Of a DNA stretch of 64,000 bases, positions 51,864 through 59,491 are shown one piece after another. Location of the stretch: positions 186,001-250,000 of the forward strand of contig CAXXVQ010000008.1 of assembly GCA_963662245.2 (NCBI GenBank), in the 5' to 3' direction. Position 1 is the first letter of the stretch; the number at the start of each line of letters is the position of its first letter. The translations under genes were made by a program, and so were the position numbers. The stretch is from JAFGVL01 sp963662245 (GTDB lineage Bacteria > Bacteroidota > Bacteroidia > Bacteroidales > Paludibacteraceae). The notes below the pieces were generated by a model. It did no database searches. It was not told the origin of the DNA and worked only from the letters and a program-made list of their open reading frames with translations.

Positions 51864-52559
51864 ATGAATTTACTAGTGTTTTTACAAGCAGCAGAAGTAT
51901 CTGAAGTTGTTACACAAGTGGCTACTGATGGAGCTCAGACTCAGTCATATTGGGATTTGGCTATGAAAGGTGGTCTTACTATGATTCCATTGGCTTTAAT
52001 GATGATTCTTGCTATTTACATCACTGTTGAGCGTTTGATTGTAGTGCGTAAGGCTTCAAAAGAAGATACCTCGTTCATGAACAGAATTAAAGATTATATC
52101 TACGAAGGAAAAATTGATTCAGCTGTAAACCTATGTAAGCAAACAGATAATCCATCTGCTCGTATGGTAGAAAAAGGGATTAGTCGTTTGGGTCGCCCAA
52201 TGAATGATATACTTGTGGCTATTGAGAATGTGGGAAGTATCGAGGTAGGTAAATTGGAGAAAGGGCTAGGTATCTTAGCAACTATTTCCGGTGGTGCGCC
52301 TATGTTAGGATTCTTTGGTACTGTAATCGGTATGGTGGAAGCTTTCTACCGTATGTCTGCCAAAGGAGATAACACAATCGTTCTTTCTGACCTTGCAGGT
52401 GGTATTTACACTGCGATGGTAACTACTGTTGCCGGACTTTTAGTGGGTATTGTTGCATATTTTGGGTATAACTTCTTGGTGTCACGAGTAGACAAAGTGA
52501 TGAGAACATTAGAGTCTCGTAATATGGAGTTTCTTGATATGTTAAATGAACCTGCATAA
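51864..52559 (+). CDS. ExbB/MotA/TolQ-family proton channel
   Basis: The 231-residue membrane protein has three predicted helices (about residues 35-55, 140-165 and 185-208). The family block GGAPMLGFFGTVIGMVEAF is followed by DLAGGIYTAMVTTVAGLLVG. With ExbD it forms the proton channel that energises TonB, driving uptake through outer-membrane TonB-dependent receptors. The downstream genes encode ExbD and a TonB-like protein on the same strand, so the trio is a complete energy unit. A TolQ role is also possible but less likely, since no TolA, TolB or Pal gene is present. Confidence 0.93.
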   Translation: MNLLVFLQAAEVSEVVTQVATDGAQTQSYWDLAMKGGLTMIPLALMMILAIYITVERLIVVRKASKEDTSFMNRIKDYIYEGKIDSAVNLCKQTDNPSARMVEKGISRLGRPMNDILVAIENVGSIEVGKLEKGLGILATISGGAPMLGFFGTVIGMVEAFYRMSAKGDNTIVLSDLAGGIYTAMVTTVAGLLVGIVAYFGYNFLVSRVDKVMRTLESRNMEFLDMLNEPA

Positions 52560-52597
52560 TTGATTCATGCCTTTCGGGGCAAAACAAATTTTACATT

Positions 52598-53017
52598 ATG
52601 GCTTTAAAAAGAGGAAGTAAGTTTGAGGCGTCGTTCAATATGTCATCCATGACGGATATGATGTTCCTGCTATTGTTGTTCTTTATGATTGCATCAACAA
52701 TGTCGGCTCCAAACGACTTAAAAATAAAATTACCACAAAGCAAATCAAAAGCATCTACCAAAGTTGTGTTGGTAAAGGTGAGTATTGATCAAGACGGAAA
52801 TTATTCGGTAGCTGAGGGTAATGGCTCTGCTCAACCTATTGAGTTTGAAGCGTTAGAAAACTACTTGACTACTGCCATGTCAAAAGATACATCGACTTTT
52901 GTATCCCTACATGCAGATGAAAATATACCGTATAAAGAAGTAGTAAAAGTATTGGATATCGCAAATCAGCACAAACTTAAAATTGTGATTGCGACTAAAC
53001 CAGCTGATAATAAATGA
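52598..53017 (+). CDS. ExbD/TolR-family protein
   Basis: The 139-residue protein has one N-terminal membrane helix carrying the essential aspartate, Asp20, in MSSMTDMMFLLLLFFM. A periplasmic domain follows, with VSIDQDGNYSVAEGNGSAQP-type strands and ENIPYKEVVKVLDIANQHKL. It is the proton-channel partner of the ExbB encoded 38 bases upstream. Its stop overlaps the TonB start (ATGA). Many Bacteroidetes clusters have two exbD genes in a row; here there is one. Confidence 0.93.
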   Translation: MALKRGSKFEASFNMSSMTDMMFLLLLFFMIASTMSAPNDLKIKLPQSKSKASTKVVLVKVSIDQDGNYSVAEGNGSAQPIEFEALENYLTTAMSKDTSTFVSLHADENIPYKEVVKVLDIANQHKLKIVIATKPADNK

Positions 53018-53841
53018 GTACATTAAAAAAATCAGAATTATTTGGTGCCATTTGGACGATTATCATCAATGGAATTATTGTTTTGTTGTTGATATTGTTT
53101 GGTTTATCTATGAATCCACCTGTAGTGCCTGATCCGGGAATTGAAATTTCCTTTGGAGATGGGATGGTTGGTGCACCAGCTCCTGAGCAATCAGTGAGTG
53201 AGCCACAGCCGCAAACGCAGGTAGCTACTTCCGTACCTCAACCACAACCACAATCAGCTCCTGAGGTTATAACGCAAGAAGACCCCTCTATTGCAATTGA
53301 AGCTGAAAGAAAGCGTCGTGAAGAGCGTGAGTATCAAGAGCAAATGCGCTTAGAGCAACAACGCATAGAGCAAGAGCAAGCGCGTGAAGCAGCCAGACAG
53401 GCTGCCGAGGCTAAAGCTGCTGCTGACCGTGCTGCCAAAGCTGCTAAAGCAAATGCCATGGCTGCCGGTGCTTTCGGTGGTGGTGGAAATAGTGCTGCCG
53501 GTGATGGTGTAGGAGGTGGCGGTAAAGGCAATGTGCCAGGTAACCCACTTGGTAAGGGTTCTGCCGGAGGTAACTCATGGTCGCTTGCCGGAAGAGATTT
53601 GAGTAGTAAGTTCTATAAACCATCATATGTTGGAGATCAAGAAGGTCGTATCGTAGTAAGTATCACCGTGGATAGAAGCGGAAGTGTAATTTCTGCTGAG
53701 ATTAAAAGAGGAACAACAATTACTGATGAAGGTTTGCGTGAGGAGTGTAAAGCTGCTGCCCGTAAGTTGAGATTCTCTTCAGATATCAAAGCAGTTGGAA
53801 ACGCCATTGGTGAGATTATTTATAGATTCAGTCAACAATAA
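53014..53841 (+). CDS. TonB-like energy transducer
   Basis: The 275-residue protein has an N-terminal membrane anchor (about residues 12-33) and a Pro/Gln-rich stretch (about 60-90). A long charged helix rich in Glu, Arg and Ala follows (about 90-150), then a glycine-rich linker (about 152-190) and a TonB-type C-terminal domain (GRIVVSITVDRSGSVISAEI, then REECKAAARKLRFSSD). It spans the periplasm and passes energy to outer-membrane receptors. The start overlaps exbD by four bases. The low-complexity Ala- and Glu-rich helix resembles TolA, so the unit could partly serve a Tol-like role; the partner genes argue for TonB. Confidence 0.88.
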   Translation: MSTLKKSELFGAIWTIIINGIIVLLLILFGLSMNPPVVPDPGIEISFGDGMVGAPAPEQSVSEPQPQTQVATSVPQPQPQSAPEVITQEDPSIAIEAERKRREEREYQEQMRLEQQRIEQEQAREAARQAAEAKAAADRAAKAAKANAMAAGAFGGGGNSAAGDGVGGGGKGNVPGNPLGKGSAGGNSWSLAGRDLSSKFYKPSYVGDQEGRIVVSITVDRSGSVISAEIKRGTTITDEGLREECKAAARKLRFSSDIKAVGNAIGEIIYRFSQQ

Positions 53842-53847
53842 AATTTT

Positions 53848-54402
53848 ATGGATAAAAAAGTATTTGTTTTCCTTGCGGAAGGGTTCGAAGAAATTGAAGC
53901 CATTGCGATTATAGATGTGCTGCGTAGAGCACAAATCAATACCGATGTAGTTTCAGTTACCGGACAAAAGAAAGTGACCGGAGCTCACGGAATTACTGTT
54001 GAGGCAGATGTGCTATTTGAGGATGCAGATTTCACGCAAGGAGCTATGTTGGTATTACCTGGAGGAATGCCTGGAACGCTAAATCTGGAAGCTTATGCAC
54101 CACTTCAAAAGCTGATTAGTGAATATTACAAAACAGGAAAAGAGTTGGCAGCTATTTGTGCCGCTCCACTTATTTTGGGTAAAATGCGTCTGTTAAGAAA
54201 CGAAGAAGCAACTTGCTATCCGGGATTTGAAGAGAATTTGGAAGATGCTGTTCTTTCCAAACAAAAAGTGGTTCGCTCAGGCAAAATTATTACAGGTAGA
54301 GGACCGGGTGTTGCGATAGATTTCGGATTGAAAATAGTGGAAACGCTAAAAGGAAAAGAATTGGCTGAGCAGTTGGCAAAAGGAATGATAGTAACAGCCT
54401 AG
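53848..54402 (+). CDS. DJ-1/ThiJ/PfpI-family protein (YajL type)
   Basis: The 184-residue protein has the DJ-1 core: VFLAEGFEEIEAIAIIDVLR with the conserved Glu, LVLPGGMPGTLNLE, and the nucleophile Cys in LAAICAAPLILG. Proteins of this family are described as deglycases, glyoxalases or redox chaperones, and the sequence does not tell which. It begins six bases after the TonB-like gene and is probably co-transcribed. The unit ends at the terminator 54425-54458. Confidence 0.93.
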   Translation: MDKKVFVFLAEGFEEIEAIAIIDVLRRAQINTDVVSVTGQKKVTGAHGITVEADVLFEDADFTQGAMLVLPGGMPGTLNLEAYAPLQKLISEYYKTGKELAAICAAPLILGKMRLLRNEEATCYPGFEENLEDAVLSKQKVVRSGKIITGRGPGVAIDFGLKIVETLKGKELAEQLAKGMIVTA

Positions 54403-54424
54403 TTACTAGGAATTAGTATAAAAT

Positions 54425-54458
54425 GAAAAAGGAGTCTTGTAATTACAAGGCTCCTTTT
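54425..54458. terminator. Bidirectional terminator between the DJ-1 and DUF456 genes
   Basis: AAAAGGAG-CTTGT pairs with ACAAG-CTCCTTTT around the loop AATT, with one mismatch. The stop codon of the convergent DUF456 gene lies at the loop. Confidence 0.8.
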
Positions 54459-54946
54459 ATTATATACAGGATATCTTTTACATAGAAGAAAGCAAACACG
54501 GTAGCAAGAGCTAGTTTCATCACTGTGCCGGCAAGGAAGCCAATAAATGAACCGAAGCCTGCCCAGAGTGCCTGCTTAGTTGTTTTCTTGTCGATAAGTT
54601 CACCGATAACCGCACCCACAAAAGGCCCTAAGATAATCCCAAAGGGAGGAAAAATGAAGATGCCCGCCACTACGCCCAGTGCACTTCCCCAAGCACCTTT
54701 ACGACCACCACCAAATTTCTTGGTTCCCCAGATGGGTACAAAATAATCTAGCACTTGGATAGCTACTACTACAAGTCCCCAGATTAATAGAAACTGCCAT
54801 GAATAATCAATTTTACTAGTAAACTGCAAGCAGATTAAACCTAAATAACTTAGTGGAATGCCTGGAAGTACAGGAAGTACTGAGCCTACAAATCCTCCAA
54901 GAATAAGCAAACCGCCAATAATGATTAAAATAATATCCAGAGTCAT
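54443..54946 (-). CDS. DUF456 membrane protein
   Basis: The 167-residue protein has four or five membrane segments and the small glycine-rich repeats of DUF456: GSVLPVLPGIPLSYLGLICL and GIILGPFVGAVIGELIDKKT. These two glycine-rich blocks resemble each other and suggest an internal duplication, as in glycine-zipper proteins. The function is unknown. The gene stands alone next to a repeat-filled gap of 443 bases. Confidence 0.85.
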   Translation of the reverse strand: MTLDIILIIIGGLLILGGFVGSVLPVLPGIPLSYLGLICLQFTSKIDYSWQFLLIWGLVVVAIQVLDYFVPIWGTKKFGGGRKGAWGSALGVVAGIFIFPPFGIILGPFVGAVIGELIDKKTTKQALWAGFGSFIGFLAGTVMKLALATVFAFFYVKDILYIIKGAL

Positions 54947-55389
54947 AATAAAATTGAAAATAATGATGGATAGAATGTTTAGCTAGGTAAATATCGCTTT
55001 TTTATTTTTCTTTGCAAAATATCACCCCCAACCCCCTAAAGGGGGCGTTAGGAGAATTCTCATTAGTTTGTGTTTTATCAATAGTCCCCTTTATGGGGTT
55101 GGGGGTAATAAAAAGTGCGTAGCACCGCCCTCTTTGTAGAGAAAAGGAATGGGAGAGCAAAGCTGCGTAGCAGCGCTCTATTGAAATTTGAATTAATAGC
55201 ACGGTGCTCTGCACTTCAGATTTCGCATGTAGTTTTATTAGCTACAAAGAGAACGCTGCTCTGCAGCTAAATAAAGAAAATTTCTACCCCTAAATCCCCT
55301 AAAGGGGACTTTGGGAGAATCCACATAGGTTTGTGTTTTCTCTGTAGCCCCCTTTAGGGGGTTGGGGGTTGTGATCTAATTTGACAATA
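54947..55389. repeat. Repeat-filled gap before the HAD phosphatase gene
   Basis: This gene-free stretch of 443 bases is nearly all repeats. Two copies of an 83-86 base hairpin element lie at 55024-55106 and 55285-55370. Each starts with ACCCC(C/T)AAxCCCC(C)TAAAGGGG and ends with CCCCTTTA(x)GGGGTTGGGGGT, with a shared core GAGAAT...GTTTGTGTTTT. Between them lie four small hairpins with 4-5 base stems and 3-base loops: GTGC-GTA-GCAC (55115-55125), GCTGC-GTA-GCAGC (55162-55174), GTGC-TCT-GCAC (55204-55214) and GCTGC-TCT-GCAGC (55255-55267). The word CTCTTTGTAG at 55130-55138 also recurs inverted at 55241-55250. Confidence 0.85.
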
Positions 55390-56202
55390 ATGAAATACAA
55401 AGTATTAGTACTCGACCTAGACGGTACACTAACCAACAACAAAAAAGAACTTCCTGTAAAAAATCAGGAAACCGTAATAAAAGCCCAGCAGGAAAAAGGA
55501 ACCATTGTAGTCTTAGCCTCGGGGCGACCAATGTACGGTATTACGCCACTGGCAAAGGCCTTGAAGATGGACGAGTTTGGTGGATATATTTTATCCTTTA
55601 ACGGAGGTAAAACCATTGATTTTAAAAGCAAGGAAATTATTCAGGAAACGATATTGCCACACGAGCTATTGCCCGACTTGTATGCCTCGTCTAAGGAATA
55701 CGGGATGGAGCTGATTTCTTATGAAGACGACTTTATCATTACCGAAAACCCTGACGATATTTATGTGCAGAAGGAAGCTTTCCTAAATAAGATGCCTTGC
55801 AAAAAAGTAGCTAGTTTCTTGGACTACATCTCGTTTAATGTGCCTAAATGCCTGATGGTGGGTGATGCTGAGCGTGTAGCTGAAATTCTGCCTGCTATGC
55901 GTGAGAAATATGGCGAGCACCTGAATATCTTCCGCTCTGAGCCGTATTTTATGGAGATCATGCCACATGGTATTGACAAGGCTCAATCACTTTGCGTATT
56001 GCTTGAGCATTTACAGCTAAGTAAGGATGAATTGATAGCTATTGGCGACGGCTTTAATGATCTTACCATGATAGAGTTTGCCGGAATGGGAGTGGCTATG
56101 TCAAATGCTCAACAAGTAGTTAAAGATGCAGCTCAGTACATCACGCTTTCTAACGAAGAAGATGGCGTAGCACATGTGGTAGAGAAGTTTATCTTAGATT
56201 AA
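55390..56202 (+). CDS. Cof-type HAD phosphatase
   Basis: The 270-residue protein (ATG 55390; a TTG three codons earlier is possible) has the HAD motifs LVLDLDGTLTNNKKELP with Asp9 and Asp11, LASGRPMYGI, a Lys in the cap region, and IGDGFNDLTMIEFAGMGVAM with the metal aspartates. The cap domain between is of the Cof type (about residues 85-190). It would act on sugar phosphates, pyridoxal phosphate or similar. The last 40 codons (56080-56202, AGMGVAMSNAQQVVKDAAQY onward) recur as three broken copies further right, which makes this gene the parent or a sister of the degraded copies. Confidence 0.93.
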   Translation: MKYKVLVLDLDGTLTNNKKELPVKNQETVIKAQQEKGTIVVLASGRPMYGITPLAKALKMDEFGGYILSFNGGKTIDFKSKEIIQETILPHELLPDLYASSKEYGMELISYEDDFIITENPDDIYVQKEAFLNKMPCKKVASFLDYISFNVPKCLMVGDAERVAEILPAMREKYGEHLNIFRSEPYFMEIMPHGIDKAQSLCVLLEHLQLSKDELIAIGDGFNDLTMIEFAGMGVAMSNAQQVVKDAAQYITLSNEEDGVAHVVEKFILD

Positions 56203-56227
56203 TTTTCTCTAAAGATTCTTCTAGATT

Positions 56228-57049
56228 CTATTTAATGCCTAATAAGCCTGCCAGTTTCTTTTCCAGAATGCTGTAAGGGACGATTGTGGTTTGTAATCGT
56301 CGTAGGCGGGCATCCTTACCTATCAGGGTATTGAAACGATGATTCTTACCTTCTACCGTAGCAAGCGTTTTTTTGAGTAGGATATCTATTCCGTTAAAGC
56401 TGTTTTTTCTGCTTGCCATCAACTTTTGTATGCCTTGCATATAGGGAGAATAATCCTCGAATGTGTCTGCCGATGATTTATTCCAGATCTCAGAAGCGAA
56501 ATTCCCCAGTTCAAAATGGTGCACACTGACACCCCAAGGTTTAAGTTCCAAACGCAGTGACCAAGACAACTGTTTCAGTGCCGATTTAGATGCGCCGTAT
56601 GCTCCAACAAAAGGCACTGCCATCCGACAACTCATTGATCCGATATTGATAATCTTTCCTTTGTTCTTTTTCAGTTGGGGAAGCATCTTTTTTGTCATTA
56701 GCAGTACCCCGAAGATATTCACATCAAAAAGATGCTTCACTTCCGCAATATCAAGATGCTCTAAGGGGCCGCCAAGAACTACACCCGCATTATTAATCAA
56801 TACATCTATGCCTTTGTTTTTCGTTTTTACCAGAATGGTCTTTTCGGCAATGCTTATAGTTTCTTCTTTGCACACATCCAATTCGAGGCAAGTAATATTT
56901 TCAAGCTCTTTGTAAGTGTCAAACTGAGCACGATTTCTTAGAGTTACAAATACATTAAACCCTTGTGCGGCAAAAAACAACGCCAGTTCTTTGCCAAGTC
57001 CTGTGCTGGTTCCGGTAATTAGTATATTCTGTTTTGAATGATTGGTCAT
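56228..57049 (-). CDS. Short-chain dehydrogenase/reductase
   Basis: The 273-residue protein has the NAD(P)-binding motif ITGTSTGLGKELALFF (Gly-rich motif near residues 13-19), NNAGVVLGGPLEHL, and the Tyr/Lys catalytic pair in GAYGASKSALKQL. The substrate is unknown. It follows a probable N-acyl amino-acid synthase-like gene after 14 bases, so the two may form a lipid or small-molecule pathway. It ends convergently with the HAD gene 25 bases away. Confidence 0.92.
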   Translation of the reverse strand: MTNHSKQNILITGTSTGLGKELALFFAAQGFNVFVTLRNRAQFDTYKELENITCLELDVCKEETISIAEKTILVKTKNKGIDVLINNAGVVLGGPLEHLDIAEVKHLFDVNIFGVLLMTKKMLPQLKKNKGKIINIGSMSCRMAVPFVGAYGASKSALKQLSWSLRLELKPWGVSVHHFELGNFASEIWNKSSADTFEDYSPYMQGIQKLMASRKNSFNGIDILLKKTLATVEGKNHRFNTLIGKDARLRRLQTTIVPYSILEKKLAGLLGIK

Positions 57050-57063
57050 TTTTTTGTAGAACT

Positions 57064-57699
57064 TTAAAATGGATATTGCGCGATCTCTTCATCCGGAATA
57101 TTAAATATGGCTTCTTTTTTAAGCACCGTATCCAGATTTTTTTTCACATCACCTGCCATTAATACCGTTTCGAAGTTAACTCCGGGGAAGCTCTTTGCAT
57201 TTGAGATAGGTTCCATCATCAGGTAGCGTTGGTAGAGAGGAGCATGTCTTTTGCGTACGGCGGTGATAAGGTAATCGCTGTCGTATTTTTGCAGGTTCAG
57301 CACCATAAAGCGGAAAGGTAGTTTGAAAAAAGTCTTGGAATCTGTTTTGTCCGAGTTGATCACTAAGCGATTTGAGTCCACAATAACTTTATCCAGTCCT
57401 AGGTGATAGCTTACTTCTTCTTTGAATGTCTCTAAAGATGGAGCTTGTGTGTATTGCATTTCCGGGTGATAGATGCTTGCCCTAAGTGAGGCGACTATTT
57501 TATTGTGTTCAAAGATCATCACTGACTTGCTGTTAGGCAACCCGTCGTATCTATCTAAGAAGATTTTATCGGGATTCTCTTTAATGGCATCTACCGATAA
57601 ATAACATTGATACCGTAATTTACCCACCGTTTCAAGGTCGGTTTTGTCTTTACATAATTGATATGTAAACTCGTTTACAACAGAACTGTATGAACTCAT
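57064..57699 (-). CDS. GNAT-like N-acyl amino-acid synthase-type protein (FeeM-like)
   Basis: The 211-residue protein resembles the FeeM/autoinducer-synthase type of acyltransferase: LRYQCYLSVDAIKENPDKIF near residues 28-47, then DRYDGLPNSKSVMIFEHNKI, VASLRAS, and the core DSNRLVIN. FeeM-type enzymes join an acyl chain from acyl-ACP to an amino acid. The match is by pattern only and the substrate is unknown. A very good promoter lies upstream (57746-57776), and the SDR gene follows. It lies between the HAD gene and the first HAD remnant. Confidence 0.65.
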   Translation of the reverse strand: MSSYSSVVNEFTYQLCKDKTDLETVGKLRYQCYLSVDAIKENPDKIFLDRYDGLPNSKSVMIFEHNKIVASLRASIYHPEMQYTQAPSLETFKEEVSYHLGLDKVIVDSNRLVINSDKTDSKTFFKLPFRFMVLNLQKYDSDYLITAVRKRHAPLYQRYLMMEPISNAKSFPGVNFETVLMAGDVKKNLDTVLKKEAIFNIPDEEIAQYPF

Positions 57700-57745
57700 A
57701 GTTTTTTTTGTATTTGATTAGTGTCAAATGTTTAGTTGGTGGATG

Positions 57746-57776
57746 CAAATGTATGTGCATGTTAAATGATTTCAAA
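57746..57776 (-). promoter_or_regulatory. Consensus promoter of the FeeM-like/SDR unit
   Basis: On the minus strand TTTG (57773-57776) and TACATTTG (57746-57753) are separated by exactly 19 bases; the start codon at 57699 is 47 bases downstream. Confidence 0.7.
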
Positions 57777-57903
57777 CAGTATAACATAAAAATGTTAAGA
57801 AATTTTTTAGTTACTTGGTGGTTTTCTGTTGAATATGAGTTGTCTGTTTTCTTGTAAGCTCTGAAAATGGCTTTTTTAATAATTTTAGGTTGATGGAAAA
57901 TAT

Positions 57904-57940
57904 ATTGAAGAGAAGTTTATTTTGAATTAATTTGAGAATA
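57904..57940 (+). pseudogene. Shortest HAD-phosphatase 3'-end remnant
   Basis: In frame it reads IEEKFILN and then a stop (TAA 57928-57930). The run from GAGAAGTTTATT to beyond the stop, including TTGAGAATA, differs at two positions over about 30 bases from the longer remnant ending at 58193. Only about eight codons remain. Confidence 0.6.
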
Positions 57941-57960
57941 TAGTTTAACTCGATAATCGA

Positions 57961-58009
57961 CCTCCACTCCAGCCCTTCCGATGTTCGGAACAGGCTCTCC
58001 GTGTGGAGG
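57961..58009. repeat. Long hairpin with TTCCGA-TGT-TCGGAA core
   Basis: Three nested inverted repeats are present: CCTCCAC with GTGGAGG (outer), AGCC with GGCT (middle), and TTCCGA-TGT-TCGGAA (57976-57990, inner). The core recurs at 59631-59655. Confidence 0.75.
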
Positions 58010-58070
58010 GGGAGAATCTTGCTTAAATAAAGCTTTCCCTTAATTGAGGAGGTCTCTAATTTCTAATGAT

Positions 58071-58193
58071 GCCGGAATGGGAGTGGTCATGTCTAACGCC
58101 CAACAGGATGTAAAAGAGGCAGCACAGTTTATCACTCTATCCAACGAGGAAGATGGAGTGGCGCCTGTGGTGGAGAAGTTTATTCTGAATTAA
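58071..58193 (+). pseudogene. HAD-phosphatase 3'-end remnant, 40 codons
   Basis: The frame reads AGMGVVMSNAQQDVKEAAQF, then ITLSNEEDGVAPVVEKFILN and a TAA stop at 58191-58193. It matches the last 40 codons of the intact gene at 55390-56202 with only a few changes and keeps the reading frame, so it is a relatively recent duplicate of the C-terminal motif. There is no start codon or N-terminal part. Confidence 0.85.
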
Positions 58194-58216
58194 GTTGAGA
58201 ATAGATACAACTGAAT

Positions 58217-58248
58217 GGACAGATTTAAAGTGCAACTTTAAATCTGCC
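58217..58248. promoter_or_regulatory. Palindrome 1 upstream of the ATPase promoter
   Basis: GGACAGATTTAAAGT-GCA-ACTTTAAATCTG is a perfect 12-base inverted repeat (58220-58231 with 58235-58246) around a 3-base centre. It is ten bases upstream of the -33 element and of the same design as palindrome 2. Confidence 0.75.
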
Positions 58249-58253
58249 TAATA

Positions 58254-58285
58254 TTTGTTTTTAAGATTGAAAAATAGTATATTTG
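58254..58285 (+). promoter_or_regulatory. Promoter of the DUF4143 ATPase gene
   Basis: TTTG (58254-58257) and TATATTTG (58278-58285) have a 20-base spacer. The start codon is 38 bases after the -7 box. Confidence 0.7.
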
Positions 58286-58316
58286 GACATATTTAAAGTT
58301 GTACTTTAGTATTGTC
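58285..58316. promoter_or_regulatory. Palindrome 2 downstream of the ATPase promoter
   Basis: GGACATATTTAAAGT-TGT-ACTTTA...TGTC has a 6-base perfect inner repeat (TAAAGT-TGT-ACTTTA) and matching outer GACA/TGTC. It begins at the -7 box and ends six bases before the start codon, with the same GGACA(G/T)ATTTAAAGT-N3-ACTTTA pattern as palindrome 1, 68 bases away. Confidence 0.75.
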
Positions 58317-58322
58317 TAAATT

Positions 58323-59477
58323 ATGAGCTATATTTATAGAAAACTCACAGAATCAGTGAAATATGCTGCTGATTATTATTCAGTAATTACACTGACAGGT
58401 CCTCGTCAGTCAGGAAAAACAACTGTTTGTAAGCATTTGTTTCCTGATTATGACTATGTGAATTTAGAGGACTTAGTGTCCCGAGAAATGATCTTGGCAG
58501 ATATGAAGTCTTATCTTAGAGAAGAAAGGTTAGGGTTGATTATTGATGAAGCACAGTTATTGCCGGAATTGTTTTCGGCTATTCAAGTCTTGGTTGACGA
58601 GGATAGTTCTAAGCGATTTGTGCTTTCCGGAAGCAGTAATTTTAGTTTGTTGCAAAGTATAACTCAATCATTAGCAGGTAGAACAGCTTTATTTTCCTTA
58701 TTGCCACTATCAAAAGATGAGATAAAAGATGATTTATTCCAAAACGCGGATGAGTTGATGTGGAAGGGTTTCTATCCTGCTATTTACTCTAAGAAAACTC
58801 CACCTGAACTTCTGTATAAAAATTATTATTCTACTTATATTGAGCGAGATGTGAGGCAGCTGATTAAACTGAAGAATCTCAAGCTATTTCAAACTTTTAT
58901 TCGCCTTTGTGCGGGCAGAACTGGCTGCGAATTCGTTGCGTCCGATTTATCTAATCAAGTAGGTGTTTCTGTGCCTACAATCAAGGAATGGGTCTCAATT
59001 TTAGAAGCTTCTTATATTGCCTTTTTGCTGCCTCCCTACTTTGAGAATATTGGTAAACGCTTGGTGAAAACTCCAAAATTATATTTTTATGATACAGGAC
59101 TAGTGTGTTATTTGTTAGGGATTGAGAATCCGAAACAATTAAGCACGCATCCTTTACGAGGAAATATTTTTGAGACCATGATAGTAAACGAGTTTTTAAA
59201 AGCTAGATTTAATCAAGGGAAGGAGTCTAATATTTATTTTTATAGGGATAAATCTCAAAATGAGGTGGATATTGTGCAGCTGTTTGGAAACGAGATGTAT
59301 TTGTATGAGGTGAAATCTTCAAAGAATTTTACAAAGACTTTTTATAAAGGTCTGGATTATGTAAAAGGTTTGTTGGATGAGCGAGTAATACAGGCCACTG
59401 TTATCTATGATGGTGAAGAAGAGCTGAAATCTCAATTTAAAGGAATTGTAAATTTCAGAAATCTAGATATAAAATAG
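58323..59477 (+). CDS. AAA+ ATPase with C-terminal DUF4143 domain
   Basis: The 384-residue protein has an AAA_14-type ATPase domain with Walker A GPRQSGKTT (residues 26-34), Walker B LIIDEAQLLPEL (Asp75, Glu76), a sensor-like FVLSGSSNFSLLQ, and LAGRTALFSLLPLS. The C-terminal DUF4143 domain contains YIERDVRQL, LSNQVGVSVPTIKEWVSIL and YFYDTGLVCYLLG, and ends in a nuclease-like strand (NEVDIVQLFGNEMYLYEVKS). Such genes are scattered, variable and of unproven role; they are sometimes proposed as regulatory or defence-associated. Here the gene lies between two HAD-tail remnants and has its own palindrome-flanked promoter, so it looks like a transferred cassette. Confidence 0.93.
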   Translation: MSYIYRKLTESVKYAADYYSVITLTGPRQSGKTTVCKHLFPDYDYVNLEDLVSREMILADMKSYLREERLGLIIDEAQLLPELFSAIQVLVDEDSSKRFVLSGSSNFSLLQSITQSLAGRTALFSLLPLSKDEIKDDLFQNADELMWKGFYPAIYSKKTPPELLYKNYYSTYIERDVRQLIKLKNLKLFQTFIRLCAGRTGCEFVASDLSNQVGVSVPTIKEWVSILEASYIAFLLPPYFENIGKRLVKTPKLYFYDTGLVCYLLGIENPKQLSTHPLRGNIFETMIVNEFLKARFNQGKESNIYFYRDKSQNEVDIVQLFGNEMYLYEVKSSKNFTKTFYKGLDYVKGLLDERVIQATVIYDGEEELKSQFKGIVNFRNLDIK

Positions 59478-59491
59478 AGGCTTTTTAGTTT

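Larger units (their letters stand above)
57700..58322. other. Gap of 623 bases with a promoter, repeats and HAD remnants
   Basis: No complete gene was found here. The stretch contains, left to right: the leftward promoter of the FeeM-like gene (57746-57776); an A+T-rich part to about 57900; a HAD remnant (57904-57930); a long hairpin (57961-58009); a second, longer HAD remnant (58071-58193); and two palindromes enclosing the promoter of the ATPase gene (58217-58316). Confidence 0.85.

Noticed and set aside
55002..55214. 70-residue reading frame in the repeat gap
   Set aside because: It is made of the palindromic elements themselves and has no coding character.
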